From: JABHGY01 sp964525185 | Lineage (GTDB): Bacteria; Fidelibacterota; Marinisomatia; Marinisomatales; UBA1611 | DNA: 32,202 nt | Direction of reading: 5' to 3' | Assembly (NCBI GenBank): GCA_964525185.1 | Contig: CAZGFQ010000024.1 | Location: forward strand, 1-32,202 | In this document: one piece after another, positions 10,101 through 18,600 of the stretch | Layout: each line of letters opens with the position of its first letter | Position numbering within the stretch: the first letter of the stretch is position 1 | Made by a program: the position numbers and the translations under genes | Notes under the pieces: model-generated | The model's database searches: none | Seen by the model: the letters and a program-made list of their open reading frames with translations, nothing else | Told to the model about the DNA's origin: nothing

Positions 10101-10487
10101 AGAATATTTTCTGACGCGTTCTTTACAGAGATTTACAAATTTTTCTATACCGAATTCTTCAATATCTTTTTTGGATTTGAAGCCTAATTCTTTTTCAACT
10201 TCTACTTCTACCCATAGCCCCTGACAATCAAATCCATTTTGGTATCTGAGCTCATGTCCATCCATTGCTTTATAACGATTATATATATCTTTTAATGTTC
10301 TCCCCCACGCATGATGGACCCCCATTGGGTTATTGGCAGTAATAGGGCCATCGATAAAACTCCAGGTCGGTTTTCCTTTATTTTGCTTAACACGTTTTTC
10401 AAATATATTATTCTCTGCCCAGAACTCAAGTATTTCATGTTCATTCTGTACAAAATCTATTTTGGAGTTAACTTTTTTTATTGCCAT
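7185..10487 (-). CDS. ileS: Isoleucyl-tRNA synthetase, divergent class
   Basis: The 1100-residue class I synthetase charges tRNA-Ile. It has the N-terminal catalytic half, a CP1 editing insertion (VWTTTPWTLTANVAA; later GTGIVHTAPGCGDID), and the anticodon-binding domain with NWYVRRNRRRFWK typical of IleRS. The C-terminus lacks the Cys zinc finger of E. coli-type IleRS, as in the eukaryote-like group. The two ATP-binding signatures are altered: HIGH is GVHH at 56-59 (MGVHHAWGRTLKD), and KMSKS is EMHKS at 649-653. From memory, a bacterial IleRS clade with the GVHHAW form exists, so this is probably a functional variant. It heads the eight-gene operon. No clear Shine-Dalgarno site precedes the ATG, and no T-box leader fits in the 70-odd bases upstream. 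Confidence 0.93.
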   Translation of the reverse strand: MAIKKVNSKIDFVQNEHEILEFWAENNIFEKRVKQNKGKPTWSFIDGPITANNPMGVHHAWGRTLKDIYNRYKAMDGHELRYQNGFDCQGLWVEVEVEKELGFKSKKDIEEFGIEKFVNLCKERVRKYSKVQTEQSIRLGYWMDWDNSYYTMSDENNYTIWGFLKKLFDRNKIYRGSDVVPWSGRSGTSYSQMEIIEGRKLVAHASVFVRFPLIGKDDEYLLVWTTTPWTLTANVAAMVNKNLEYVKVKSIDGSIYYFAKENLEYQRLDKQFKEKKQWVDGVPKLKTIAQIFKEHGGYEVLDTIKGEDMIGWAYEGPFDDLPAQSIPGGYPLKDESLEEKGVNGILCHKVIDGGKTSIGQDIVVAGEGTGIVHTAPGCGDIDHKIGSKNGLVNIAPLNAEAKYIDGFGWLTGMNATEKETTEKIMTHLKESGFLVYKEMYPHVYPHCWRSGDELVFRLVDEWYINMDWRGEIKNIVDDIEWTPEWGNEREHEWLDNMGDWMISKKRFWGLALPIWTFEDGSFYVVGSKEELKELSVEGWDEFEGQSPHKPWIDKVKIRHPESGLIGTRVPDVGNPWLDAGIVPYSTLKYSTDREYWKKWFPGDFITECFPGQFRNWFYSLLALSTIMENKAPFKTLLGHALVKDETGREMHKSWGNAIWFDDAAEKMGVDVMRWMYANQNIETNLLFGYGPADDTRKHLITLWNTYSFFATYAAVDGFTPNPESLNNDSLTHLDRWVLSKMNQLIGDARDSLDQYRVDLFMGKFEKFIDDLSNWYVRRNRRRFWKSEDDGDKQTAYQTLYTVLSTSVQLLAPILPFVTEKIHQNLVRNTDKDAKESVHLYDYPIQDKSRIDFELMEKVDGLKKVVELGRSARNQSNIKIRQPLSQLSYAVENDSIAAFIEENKETILDELNVKTIQRITDSGDLIQYHIKPNLKTLGRKYGKGLNLIRTLLSEVDTVELIKNLNENEYVSLAQDAETFEISKDDVFIETKAEEGFSAVSDSGLTVGLSLTITDELLQEGMVRDLIRQVQMMRKDAGFAVEDRIKIYWELTEDISSAMLKFKGYFCTETLTVKLVDSYQSGNYNQEIKVGNNLIKVGIEKV

Positions 10488-10565
10488 TATATTTTTGGTA
10501 TTTTGGATTTATTAGGGCGGGAAATTAGGTTTTATTGATGTTGATTTCCAACTTGGATCATAAAT

Positions 10566-10593
10566 AAAAAACGCTCCGATTGGAGCGTTTTTT
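10566..10593 (-). terminator. Rho-independent terminator after the DegP-like gene
   Basis: A perfect 12-bp stem (AAAAAACGCTCC / GGAGCGTTTTTT) with a GATT loop starts 17 bases beyond the stop codon of the DegP-like gene and ends in a T-run on the minus strand. It separates that gene from the ileS operon, whose promoter must lie between this hairpin and 10488. Because the stem has A- and T-runs on both sides, it would also stop plus-strand transcription. Confidence 0.9.
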
Positions 10594-10610
10594 ATTTTGG
10601 GCTAAATTAT

Positions 10611-11789
10611 TTATAACTTCAAAGTTATAAACCGTGAATTTCCATTTGGTTTTTTTATTAATAAAAGAATGGTATCATTAATTTTTGTCTGATCAATAAG
10701 TCGATTAAAATCTTTCACAGATTTCACTTTTTTACTCCCTACTCTTTTGATGATATCACCCGATGTTACTCCTTTATTCGAAGCATCGCTATTTGGGCTA
10801 ACACCTATAATAACTAGCCCATTATCAATATCACTTATTCCATATTTATTTCGATATTGATTTGTTAATTCTACCACATCCAACCCAAATTGTTTAGCTC
10901 CACTAGATGATCCAGTATCATTTGTTAATCGATCTTCATTTTCCATTTCTTCAAGTAAAACCGTTAATGTGACTTCTTTGCCTTCTCTAATTAATGTTAC
11001 TTTACTCTTTGTACCAGGAGCCGTTGAAGAAACTACATTTTTAAGATTACTTGGATTTCTAACTTTTTCATCATTGAAATAAATAATTAAATCGCCTTCT
11101 TTTATACCCGATTTTTTCGCAGGACTATCCTCAATAACATCACTAATTAATGCACCATCTCTTGTATCTAAATTTAATGCTCGAGCTGTTGCATCATCTA
11201 ATTCTTGAATATACACCCCAAGCCAAGCTCTGACCACATATCCTTTTTGAATTAAATCATTCATGATTTTAGCAGCCATATTACTAGGAATAGCAAATCC
11301 AACGCCTCGATTCGCTTTTTCGTAACCTCCCGTTGCAATAGCAGTATTTATTCCAATTAAATCGCCTTCCATATTTAATAAAGCACCACCACTATTTCCT
11401 GGATTAATCGCNNNNNNNNNNNNNNNNNNNNNNNNNNNNNNNNNNNNNNNNNNNNNNNNNNNNNNNNNNNNNNNNNNNNNNNNNNNNNNNNNNNNNNNNN
11501 NNNNNNNNNNNATATATCCGTTTTTTTCATCAACAATAACACCAGACCCTAATGCATTTAAATGGCGTTCTTGTTTCCCATTATTGGGTGGGAATGGATG
11601 ATTAAATTGAAAAGGATTATTCGGGTTAAACTGCTGCATTTTAACAATTTTATCCGTCAATACAGTTACAACAGCCGGGTTAGCTTTTTCAGCCACATCT
11701 GCAAATGCATTACTAAATTGTTGGACGATGGAATTTTGTCCAAAAGTGATAGAACTTATAATTAATAAAAGTATTAATGTTTTTTTCAT
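10611..11789 (-). CDS. degP: DegP/DegQ-type periplasmic serine protease, interrupted by an assembly gap
   Basis: An HtrA-family protease/chaperone for misfolded envelope proteins. It has a signal peptide (MKKTLILLLIISSITFGQ), the start of the trypsin-like domain (LGSGVIVDEKNGY), the active-site Ser in INPGNSGGALL, and two PDZ domains (one from GYVVRAWLGVYI, the second from FGLDVVEL to the end). The catalytic His and Asp fall in the 100-N gap at 11412-11511. In DegP/DegQ relatives about 110 residues separate the two flanks, but the Ns stand for only 33 codons. The real gene is therefore longer, probably about 460-470 residues, and the reading frame across the gap is formal only. AAGGAT lies before the ATG. 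It has its own terminator downstream and another upstream, so it is probably monocistronic. Confidence 0.92.
   Translation of the reverse strand: MKKTLILLLIISSITFGQNSIVQQFSNAFADVAEKANPAVVTVLTDKIVKMQQFNPNNPFQFNHPFPPNNGKQERHLNALGSGVIVDEKNGYXXXXXXXXXXXXXXXXXXXXXXXXXXXXXXXXXXAINPGNSGGALLNMEGDLIGINTAIATGGYEKANRGVGFAIPSNMAAKIMNDLIQKGYVVRAWLGVYIQELDDATARALNLDTRDGALISDVIEDSPAKKSGIKEGDLIIYFNDEKVRNPSNLKNVVSSTAPGTKSKVTLIREGKEVTLTVLLEEMENEDRLTNDTGSSSGAKQFGLDVVELTNQYRNKYGISDIDNGLVIIGVSPNSDASNKGVTSGDIIKRVGSKKVKSVKDFNRLIDQTKINDTILLLIKKPNGNSRFITLKL
11412..11511. other. Assembly gap (100 N) in the DegP-like gene
   Basis: The 100 Ns are a placeholder. The two flanks share no sequence, and by comparison with HtrA proteases roughly 330 bases are missing, including the His and Asp codons of the catalytic triad. 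Confidence 0.95.
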
Positions 11790-11848
11790 CGAAATCCTTA
11801 TTGTTTATCGATCAATTCTATGCACAAATATTGTGAAGGTTCCATAAT

Positions 11849-11880
11849 AAAAAAGCCCCCGCACATGCAGGGGCTTTTTT
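11849..11880 (-). terminator. Rho-independent terminator after the sorting-domain protein gene
   Basis: An 11-bp stem (AAAAAAGCCCC / GGGGCTTTTTT) with a 10-base loop lies 16 bases beyond the stop of the 1195-residue secreted-protein gene and ends in Ts on the minus strand. It isolates that gene from the DegP-like gene, whose promoter must lie in the 59 bases between the hairpin and 11789. Confidence 0.9.
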
Positions 11881-11895
11881 AATTCCTCATTTCTC

Positions 11896-14800
11896 CTACT
11901 TTAATAGGAGCATCTTGCGAGTTGATTTAAATCCTTTGGATGTAAAGGAATAAAAATACATTCCTGAAGAAACAGATTGACCATTCAGATCTTTTCCATT
12001 CCATTCAATTTTATGGAATCCTGGCGCTAATTCGCCCGAAATCAATGTGTTGATTTTTTGACCCATCAAATTGTAAATAGCCACTTCAACTATTCCATTT
12101 TCTGGTAAATCGAATTGAATCTCCGTTTTTGGGTTAAATGGATTTGGATAGTTTTGATATAAAGCAAAAGATCCGGGAATCAGTTTAAAATCAACAGAAG
12201 ATGATCTTGACACTGTTGCAACCATATTACCAACTACATCGGCAATACCAACTTTATCTAGTTCTATATTCGCAACATCAGATTTATTTCCATGAAACTC
12301 TATCGGGAAATACAATAAAGCATCATCTGTCTTTTCAATGGATCCCCCAACAAGGTTTGCAATAACAACAGAAATTGTACCTGGCGTTTTTTCTGAAGTT
12401 GTTACAATTACATTTTCTTGAACAAATGATAATTGTGGAGACTGAATTGAAATAAGAGTAGGATTATACTCAATTTCAAACTGTGCACCTCGAACCAAAT
12501 TATCATAATCCACATTCAACCATAATCTTGATTGATTATAATCACTCATAATCTCAACAAAAGCGACACTATTTGGGTCATATCCTGCAATACGTGCTCC
12601 ATCATTTCTACCATACATGATGTCCACCATCATAACCACATCAGCAATATTGATTTCGTCATCCATATTTACATCACAATTCCTAAATTGGTCTTCTGAT
12701 GGTGCGGTCAGTTCTAGGATAAAGTCAACAACAGACAATAAATCAGAGACATCAACGTCACTATCAAAATCAGCATCACCCATTGTAAAAGGGACTGTAC
12801 AGGAGGTATTTGATGCTTTCGATTCTAGCACACCATAAGAGTCAGTATTCCATACTGCTTTAACATTATAACAATATGTTTCATAGTTTGCATCTACGGA
12901 AATTGTAGCAAAAGTATCAATAGTTGTTGCCACCAATGAAGGTTCATCACCACTTACTTCATAAACATTGTATTCCACTAATTCATCATCACGACTTACA
13001 TCATTTGATAAGGGTGTAGGTGTTATAACTACATTATTTTCTGAATAAGTAAATTCAGTAACATTTTCATACTCTATTAAGGATTGAACTGCATTACCGC
13101 CAGACAAAATTGCCATTTGACGTTCGGATCTACCTTCTGGCTCACCATCCAATGCTGCTATGGCTCGAATCATATAGTTCCCAGGAAATCCTAAATCGCC
13201 TGTTTCAGTCCATTCTCCATCTCCAAATGAAACAAAACTGTGACCATAAACATAACCATCAGAATCTCTTGCTATTCCAGGGCCAGCCTCACTCGTAAAT
13301 CTAAATCCTAAGAGGAAACCACCTTCATCAAATTGGACTACATCTGTTAAGTCATAATCAAGCCAAGCATCAAATTCAGTTACTTGCATTAATTCTTCAC
13401 CAGTATAAACCAGTGAAGGAGGTTCAGTCTCACTTGTTGTATAGACTCTAATTTCAACGGGATCCAATGCATATCCAAAGCCATCAATATCTGTAAATAA
13501 TATTCGAGCTGAAAGTAATTCTCCAGCTACATTTGGTGAGAAATAAACTGCAAGTTCAATTTCGGCACTTCCACCCGTTATCGATGTTTCATATGTTCCA
13601 TCATCATAGCCAAGTTCATATAATTGCATTCCTCCTGGTGTTCGCCACATGAGGTCAACTTCATGGTCGCCTGGATAAGCTGCTAAACCACCTGGGTTAG
13701 GCATATCTGGCGCCAAAGTAAAATCTAAAACAGTTGGATCCGCTTGAGCTACAACAGTCACTTCTGCATCTGAGGCATAAAAGCCTGCTCTACGTGCTGT
13801 TACATTATGCGTACCGGGTACTAAATTCCATAATGTGAATGTACCGTCCGTTCCTGTCGTATCAGTCATGCCACCACCTGATACAGCAACACTATCAAGA
13901 GGGGCTCCATTTGGGTCCACAATTGAACCAAAAATATCGCCAAACAAATAAACGGGAGCATCTGTAACTGTAATCATAACACTTTCATAATTTGGATCAC
14001 CTTCATACACAGCAGTAACACCCAATTCATATGATACTTCATTAGATAATTCGGTGACTGAATAGGTAGAACTCACAAGAATATCAGTATTAACCTGTGA
14101 TCCATCAACATATACATTGTATCCAAGGAAATCATATTCCGTATTTGGTGTTGGTGTAAAATCATCTTCTTTATTAAGGGTGCAATAATCGTATGAGCGA
14201 CCCCCAGTCATTGTAATATCTAGCTGATATTCGCCATTTTGAGATCCATACCCATCAACAATAACATAATATATCCCTGAAGCTAATTCTATACCTTCGA
14301 GCAAAGATCTAAATGCATCACCAGCGGCATTGTTACATGCATCATCATTACAATCAACTAAGTTACCATCTCCATCATAAATATATAATTTTGTATCATA
14401 ACCAGATTCACAAATACTAAAATCATACGTTCCACCTGATGTGGAAAAAAGATATACAACATCATTGGATTCAGAACCAGTATAAGGACATTCTTCATCA
14501 TAATCATCGGTGAATCCTTCTGTAGTGCCATTATCGGTAAAAGGAACGCCGGTTACTATAAATGGGTTATCCATATTATCACCTTGAGTTCCACCTCCAC
14601 CTCCGCCACCTGGAGGTAACCAACTTAAAATTATTTGTTCATCTCCTGGAAAGGACATCAAATTTGTTGCAGGTTCAGCTGTCCAATCTGCAGGTGTAGC
14701 ACATCCGGAATTAGATGCAACTGATTCACCTTCAGCATAGACGGCAGTTACTGTGTAACACACTTCTGTTCCATTCGTCAATCCATCGTGAGCAAATTCA

Positions 14801-15483
14801 AGATCTGTTGTTGTGCCAAGAGCATTACCATCCCCATCATATATTTGATAATATGAAAAATCTCCACATACTTCTGGCACATCACGTGTCAAAGGTATTT
14901 CATTTTGCACAGAATTAATTATGACCGGGTCATTTGTCGGCCAATTATTTAGAAAAGAAATATCTACATTGTCACCTTTCTCAAATGGGAGTGGATTTGT
15001 ATATGTTACGCTTGATATTTGAAAACGCCCCGTCGTGGAAAATTCAACAATTTCTTCTGTGCCAGACCAACCAATACTGTTTGCAATTTCATTTCCACCT
15101 AAAGTAAGAATATATCCACCTGGATCATAAATGCCATCGCCCCAAGAATCATAAATTGTGAACACATAGTCTCCATGAGCTAATTCGTAATCCCACGTAT
15201 ATTCAGAGCCACCTTCAGTTAATTCACCTTCCGTAACAGAAGCAACAATTTCGCCTGTATCTACGTATAGTAAATCCCAAGATGTTTCACCTGGCCAAGA
15301 ATCTGTCCCCAGCCAAATGTTAAAACTGATGGTAAATGGATCAATTGGTTCATCCCAAATAACTATATTCTGACCGTCTCCTGGTAGAACACTTAAATTT
15401 TCGGGTGGACAAATTTCTTGCGCAAAAAGGTTTGTAGTGAAAAACAGTAAAAATGGTATGAAAAATAATCTGCTTTTTAACAT
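11896..15483 (-). CDS. Large secreted multidomain protein with PPC, carboxypeptidase-regulatory, dockerin, cohesin-like and type IX sorting domains
   Basis: 1195 residues. A signal peptide (1-21) is followed by fibronectin-III-like and GDYVFTIYDSWGDGIYDPGG-type beta domains. A seven-Gly linker near residue 290 leads into a pre-peptidase C-terminal (PPC) domain (about 300-430). A carboxypeptidase regulatory-like domain follows (about 513-594, GDIFGSIVDPNGAPLDSV), and then further beta domains. A dockerin type I module at about 901-960 has two calcium loops (GDADFDSDVDVSDL and CDVNMDDEINIADV). A cohesin-like beta domain (about 965-1100) comes next. The C-terminus (about 1103-1195) is a type A sorting domain with NYPNPFNPKTEI and a final KMLLLK, expected to send the protein through a type IX secretion system. 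No catalytic domain was recognised, so an adhesive or scaffold role is inferred. A strong AGGAGG site precedes the ATG, and the gene has its own terminator. Confidence 0.9.
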   Translation of the reverse strand: MLKSRLFFIPFLLFFTTNLFAQEICPPENLSVLPGDGQNIVIWDEPIDPFTISFNIWLGTDSWPGETSWDLLYVDTGEIVASVTEGELTEGGSEYTWDYELAHGDYVFTIYDSWGDGIYDPGGYILTLGGNEIANSIGWSGTEEIVEFSTTGRFQISSVTYTNPLPFEKGDNVDISFLNNWPTNDPVIINSVQNEIPLTRDVPEVCGDFSYYQIYDGDGNALGTTTDLEFAHDGLTNGTEVCYTVTAVYAEGESVASNSGCATPADWTAEPATNLMSFPGDEQIILSWLPPGGGGGGGTQGDNMDNPFIVTGVPFTDNGTTEGFTDDYDEECPYTGSESNDVVYLFSTSGGTYDFSICESGYDTKLYIYDGDGNLVDCNDDACNNAAGDAFRSLLEGIELASGIYYVIVDGYGSQNGEYQLDITMTGGRSYDYCTLNKEDDFTPTPNTEYDFLGYNVYVDGSQVNTDILVSSTYSVTELSNEVSYELGVTAVYEGDPNYESVMITVTDAPVYLFGDIFGSIVDPNGAPLDSVAVSGGGMTDTTGTDGTFTLWNLVPGTHNVTARRAGFYASDAEVTVVAQADPTVLDFTLAPDMPNPGGLAAYPGDHEVDLMWRTPGGMQLYELGYDDGTYETSITGGSAEIELAVYFSPNVAGELLSARILFTDIDGFGYALDPVEIRVYTTSETEPPSLVYTGEELMQVTEFDAWLDYDLTDVVQFDEGGFLLGFRFTSEAGPGIARDSDGYVYGHSFVSFGDGEWTETGDLGFPGNYMIRAIAALDGEPEGRSERQMAILSGGNAVQSLIEYENVTEFTYSENNVVITPTPLSNDVSRDDELVEYNVYEVSGDEPSLVATTIDTFATISVDANYETYCYNVKAVWNTDSYGVLESKASNTSCTVPFTMGDADFDSDVDVSDLLSVVDFILELTAPSEDQFRNCDVNMDDEINIADVVMMVDIMYGRNDGARIAGYDPNSVAFVEIMSDYNQSRLWLNVDYDNLVRGAQFEIEYNPTLISIQSPQLSFVQENVIVTTSEKTPGTISVVIANLVGGSIEKTDDALLYFPIEFHGNKSDVANIELDKVGIADVVGNMVATVSRSSSVDFKLIPGSFALYQNYPNPFNPKTEIQFDLPENGIVEVAIYNLMGQKINTLISGELAPGFHKIEWNGKDLNGQSVSSGMYFYSFTSKGFKSTRKMLLLK

Positions 15484-15643
15484 GAATCTCCTCCTGGATA
15501 ATTATCAAGTTTTCTTGTTACAACATCGACGTAGTCGAACTAACATATCAGAATTTAGTTATGGTGATGTGTTATTCAATCACTTTTGTTGTATATAATT
15601 GGAACGAGTTATATAGAAAAACTACTCAAATAGAATATTTTGA
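15484..15643 (-). promoter_or_regulatory. Upstream region of the large secreted-protein gene
   Basis: This 160-base AT-rich gap separates the M1-barrel operon from the secreted-protein gene and probably holds the latter's promoter. An AGGAGG Shine-Dalgarno site lies at 15490-15495, six bases before the ATG, one of the strongest in the window. A small inverted repeat TCGAC-GTA-GTCGA at 15526-15538 may be an operator or chance. No convincing -35/-10 pair and no terminator for the upstream operon were found. Confidence 0.35.
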
Positions 15644-18600
15644 TTAAATACCTTTTTGGAAACTAAATATCCATTTATTAGGATCGAAGTTCATTGATTC
15701 ATCCATGTATGTCATTACTGGAATATCCACCCTAAAATAAAAGGTTTTACCAAGCCACTTATTTTTTATTCGAATTCCAATGCCTGCATCTGCTAAAAAA
15801 TCACCTTCAAATCCTTCGTCTCCTGCTTCATATTTACTTCCCCAAACAAGTCCAGAATCAAAAAATGTTGCTAATTCAACACCGAATTCAAATGGCCAAT
15901 CAATTGATTTTTTATAAAATAATTCTATTGATTGAGCCACCAAAGCCTCAACACCAGATAGTGGAATATCTGAATTCATAAATCCACGTAAATTACCGTC
16001 TCCAGCAACATGATACTGGCTCCTTAATTCACTATGACCAAATAAACTAGATTCATCTCTCAAATATGATTTATTGAAATAATCTCCCGCACCTGCACTT
16101 TCGACTGTAAACCGTTCCTGTGATGGGACACCTCCCACTTCGCTCCAAATTTTTCCACCAATAAAGCGTGACCTAAAGCCAATTTTACCCTTGCTATATC
16201 CACCTCGAGCATTCAATGAAATTCGACTAAATGTCCAATCTGAAATATATCCTGGTGTTGATTCTGCAGTGAATTGGAAAGAATTTGCCCCCAATGAAAA
16301 ATCATATTGCCCCATTATAAGGCCAACTTTTCCTTCATCAAACATATGAGTTCTAGTCTGATCAATGGCATCCNNNNNNNNNNNNNNNNNNNNNNNNNNN
16401 NNNNNNNNNNNNNNNNNNNNNNNNNNNNNNNNNNNNNNNNNNNNNNNNNNNNNNNNNNNNNNNNNNNNNNNNNAAGGCCAACTTTTCCTTCATCAAACAT
16501 ATGAGTTCTAGTCTGATCAATGGCATCCGTTATCCTAAACCCAAGAGTCATATTCTGATAAAATGGAATAAAGTTTTTTGGGCTAATAGTCCATTTTAAA
16601 TATGATAGAAATTCGTTTATCCCCGGTAGGAATGAAACTCGACCCCCAATGGATGTGTTAGATGGCAATTGTGTGGGACGCCGCCATCCTTCAATTGATC
16701 CATAGACCTTTGAAGATCCAGTGCCAAACCCAACAAAACCTGTTGTTTTTTCGTATAAATTATATGATTTATCTAGATACAATCCTGCTATCCATTCGTC
16801 CTGTTCGTTAAACTGGATAGATGGCATCCATTTCCCAACATAAGCATCAATTGGTTGATATTTTGCTTCTTGTATATCGATCATCCATTCTGTGGGGATT
16901 GAAGATGAAGCATTATTTCTTCTATCTATATCTAATAAAGAAATTTCTGGGTCAACTATTACATTTATCGGTTTACTTGAAACGTTATATTTTAAAGTGT
17001 CGCTATATCGCCAAAGGTGGTTTTCCCAACGTTGACTGTGACTCTCTCCATTTTCTAGAATCGTTTCTATATCTAGTGGCATAAATCGATTTCCATTTTG
17101 TTTAATGACCAATTCAATGTCCCAACCTCCATTCGAATTTTTGGATTTATTAAATGATTCAACACCATAGTCTAAAATACGAGTATCATGCAACCATGGA
17201 TCGAAAAACCAATCTAATTCCTTCCCCGACGATTTTGACATGATTTCTCTAAATCTTTGCTCATTGGTATGTTTCAATTTCCATTGGTCATAATATGTTT
17301 GCATTCCAGCTAAATATGTCTCTTCTCCAAGAAGGTACATTAATTCACGATGCATTTGTGCAGGCTTTATATAAGCATTATACCGATATCCATTTCCAGC
17401 TTTGAATCGATAAGATGAGCGGGATATTGGTTCATCATTTCCACTTGTGATATATCGAATCATAGACCAATGCACTTTATCGAGTTGATCTGTCATTTTT
17501 CCATATTTTTTCATCCAATCGCTTTGATTTGATATATCATTTCCACCTTCATAATAATGCTGCATATACCATGCGGTTTGAAACGTTGTAAATCCTTCAT
17601 CTAGCCAGGCTTCATCTACTTCATTATTACCAATAATACCATAAAACCAAATATGTCCTATTTCATGAACAATTAAACTTTCTCTATCACTTCCATTCAT
17701 TACGAGCATTGGATATTCCATACCGCCACTTCTTAACCGATCAGTTACAGTGATTTGCGGATAAGGATAAGATCCGAATTTTTCTGATAACCAGACTACC
17801 GATTGGATAGATTTAGCTAATACTTTTTTTGTCCATTCTTCCCCACGTGATGCATTATAAAGTACATGTATATCTGTTCCTAATACTTCTCCAGATTCAT
17901 ATAAAAATTCTTCTGATGCGACCCAAGCAAAATCATGCACATCATCTGCGACAAATCGAACTTCTCTTCTTTTTGTCGAATCAATTTCTGGTTGATTCTC
18001 TTCGAAAATATCCAACCAAACATTATAATCAATTGACGTATCCACTTTTACAGATTCCCAGCCCGGATCACCTGAAACAATTGTACCCGTTGCTCCAACA
18101 ATATAACTAGAAGGAACATTTAAAGTAACGTCGAAAGATCCAAATTCTCCATAGAATTCACCCGAAGCATGAAATGGATCATTATGCCAACCATTCTCAT
18201 CGTATACCACCATCTTTGGGTACCACTGAGCCATATTATATTGCCCATCTACGTATCCTGCACGTTCTGCCATTTTACCAACATGATGAACCCAATCTAT
18301 ATAAATAGTTAATGAATCTCCAGGTGATAATGGAGAACTTAATGTTGCCTTCAAAATGGTATCATCAATGGTCATTGTATCTAAAATATCATTCCCATTA
18401 GACGTGATTTGAAAATGGGAAACATCAATTTTACTTTCATATCCTTTTAACCCACTTTTGAACATTTTTGCTCTCCATGGACTTCCTTGTCCTCCGAGAT
18501 ATTCTCTATATTTCACAGACCCAATCTGAAAAGCATTTGGATATAAATGCATATATATTTCATTTAATTCATCAGGCGATTGATTGATATAAACTATTTC

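Noticed and set aside
10488..10565. Search for a T-box leader upstream of ileS
   Set aside because: The space between the preceding terminator and the ATG is far too short for a T-box, and no T-box core sequence is visible.
14583..14615. Short repetitive CCACCT/CCGCCACC tract, possible microsatellite
   Set aside because: On the minus strand it encodes the poly-glycine linker of the large secreted protein.
16307..16504. Open frame across the N run on the plus strand
   Set aside because: It only exists because the Ns and the duplicated flank are read through. It is antisense to the metallopeptidase gene.
16319..16528. Two exact 55-base direct repeats about 155 bases apart, possible duplication or mobile-element target site
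   Set aside because: Each copy ends exactly at the N run and a second gap has the same 55-base pattern. Removing one copy restores the reading frame, so it is an assembly overlap.
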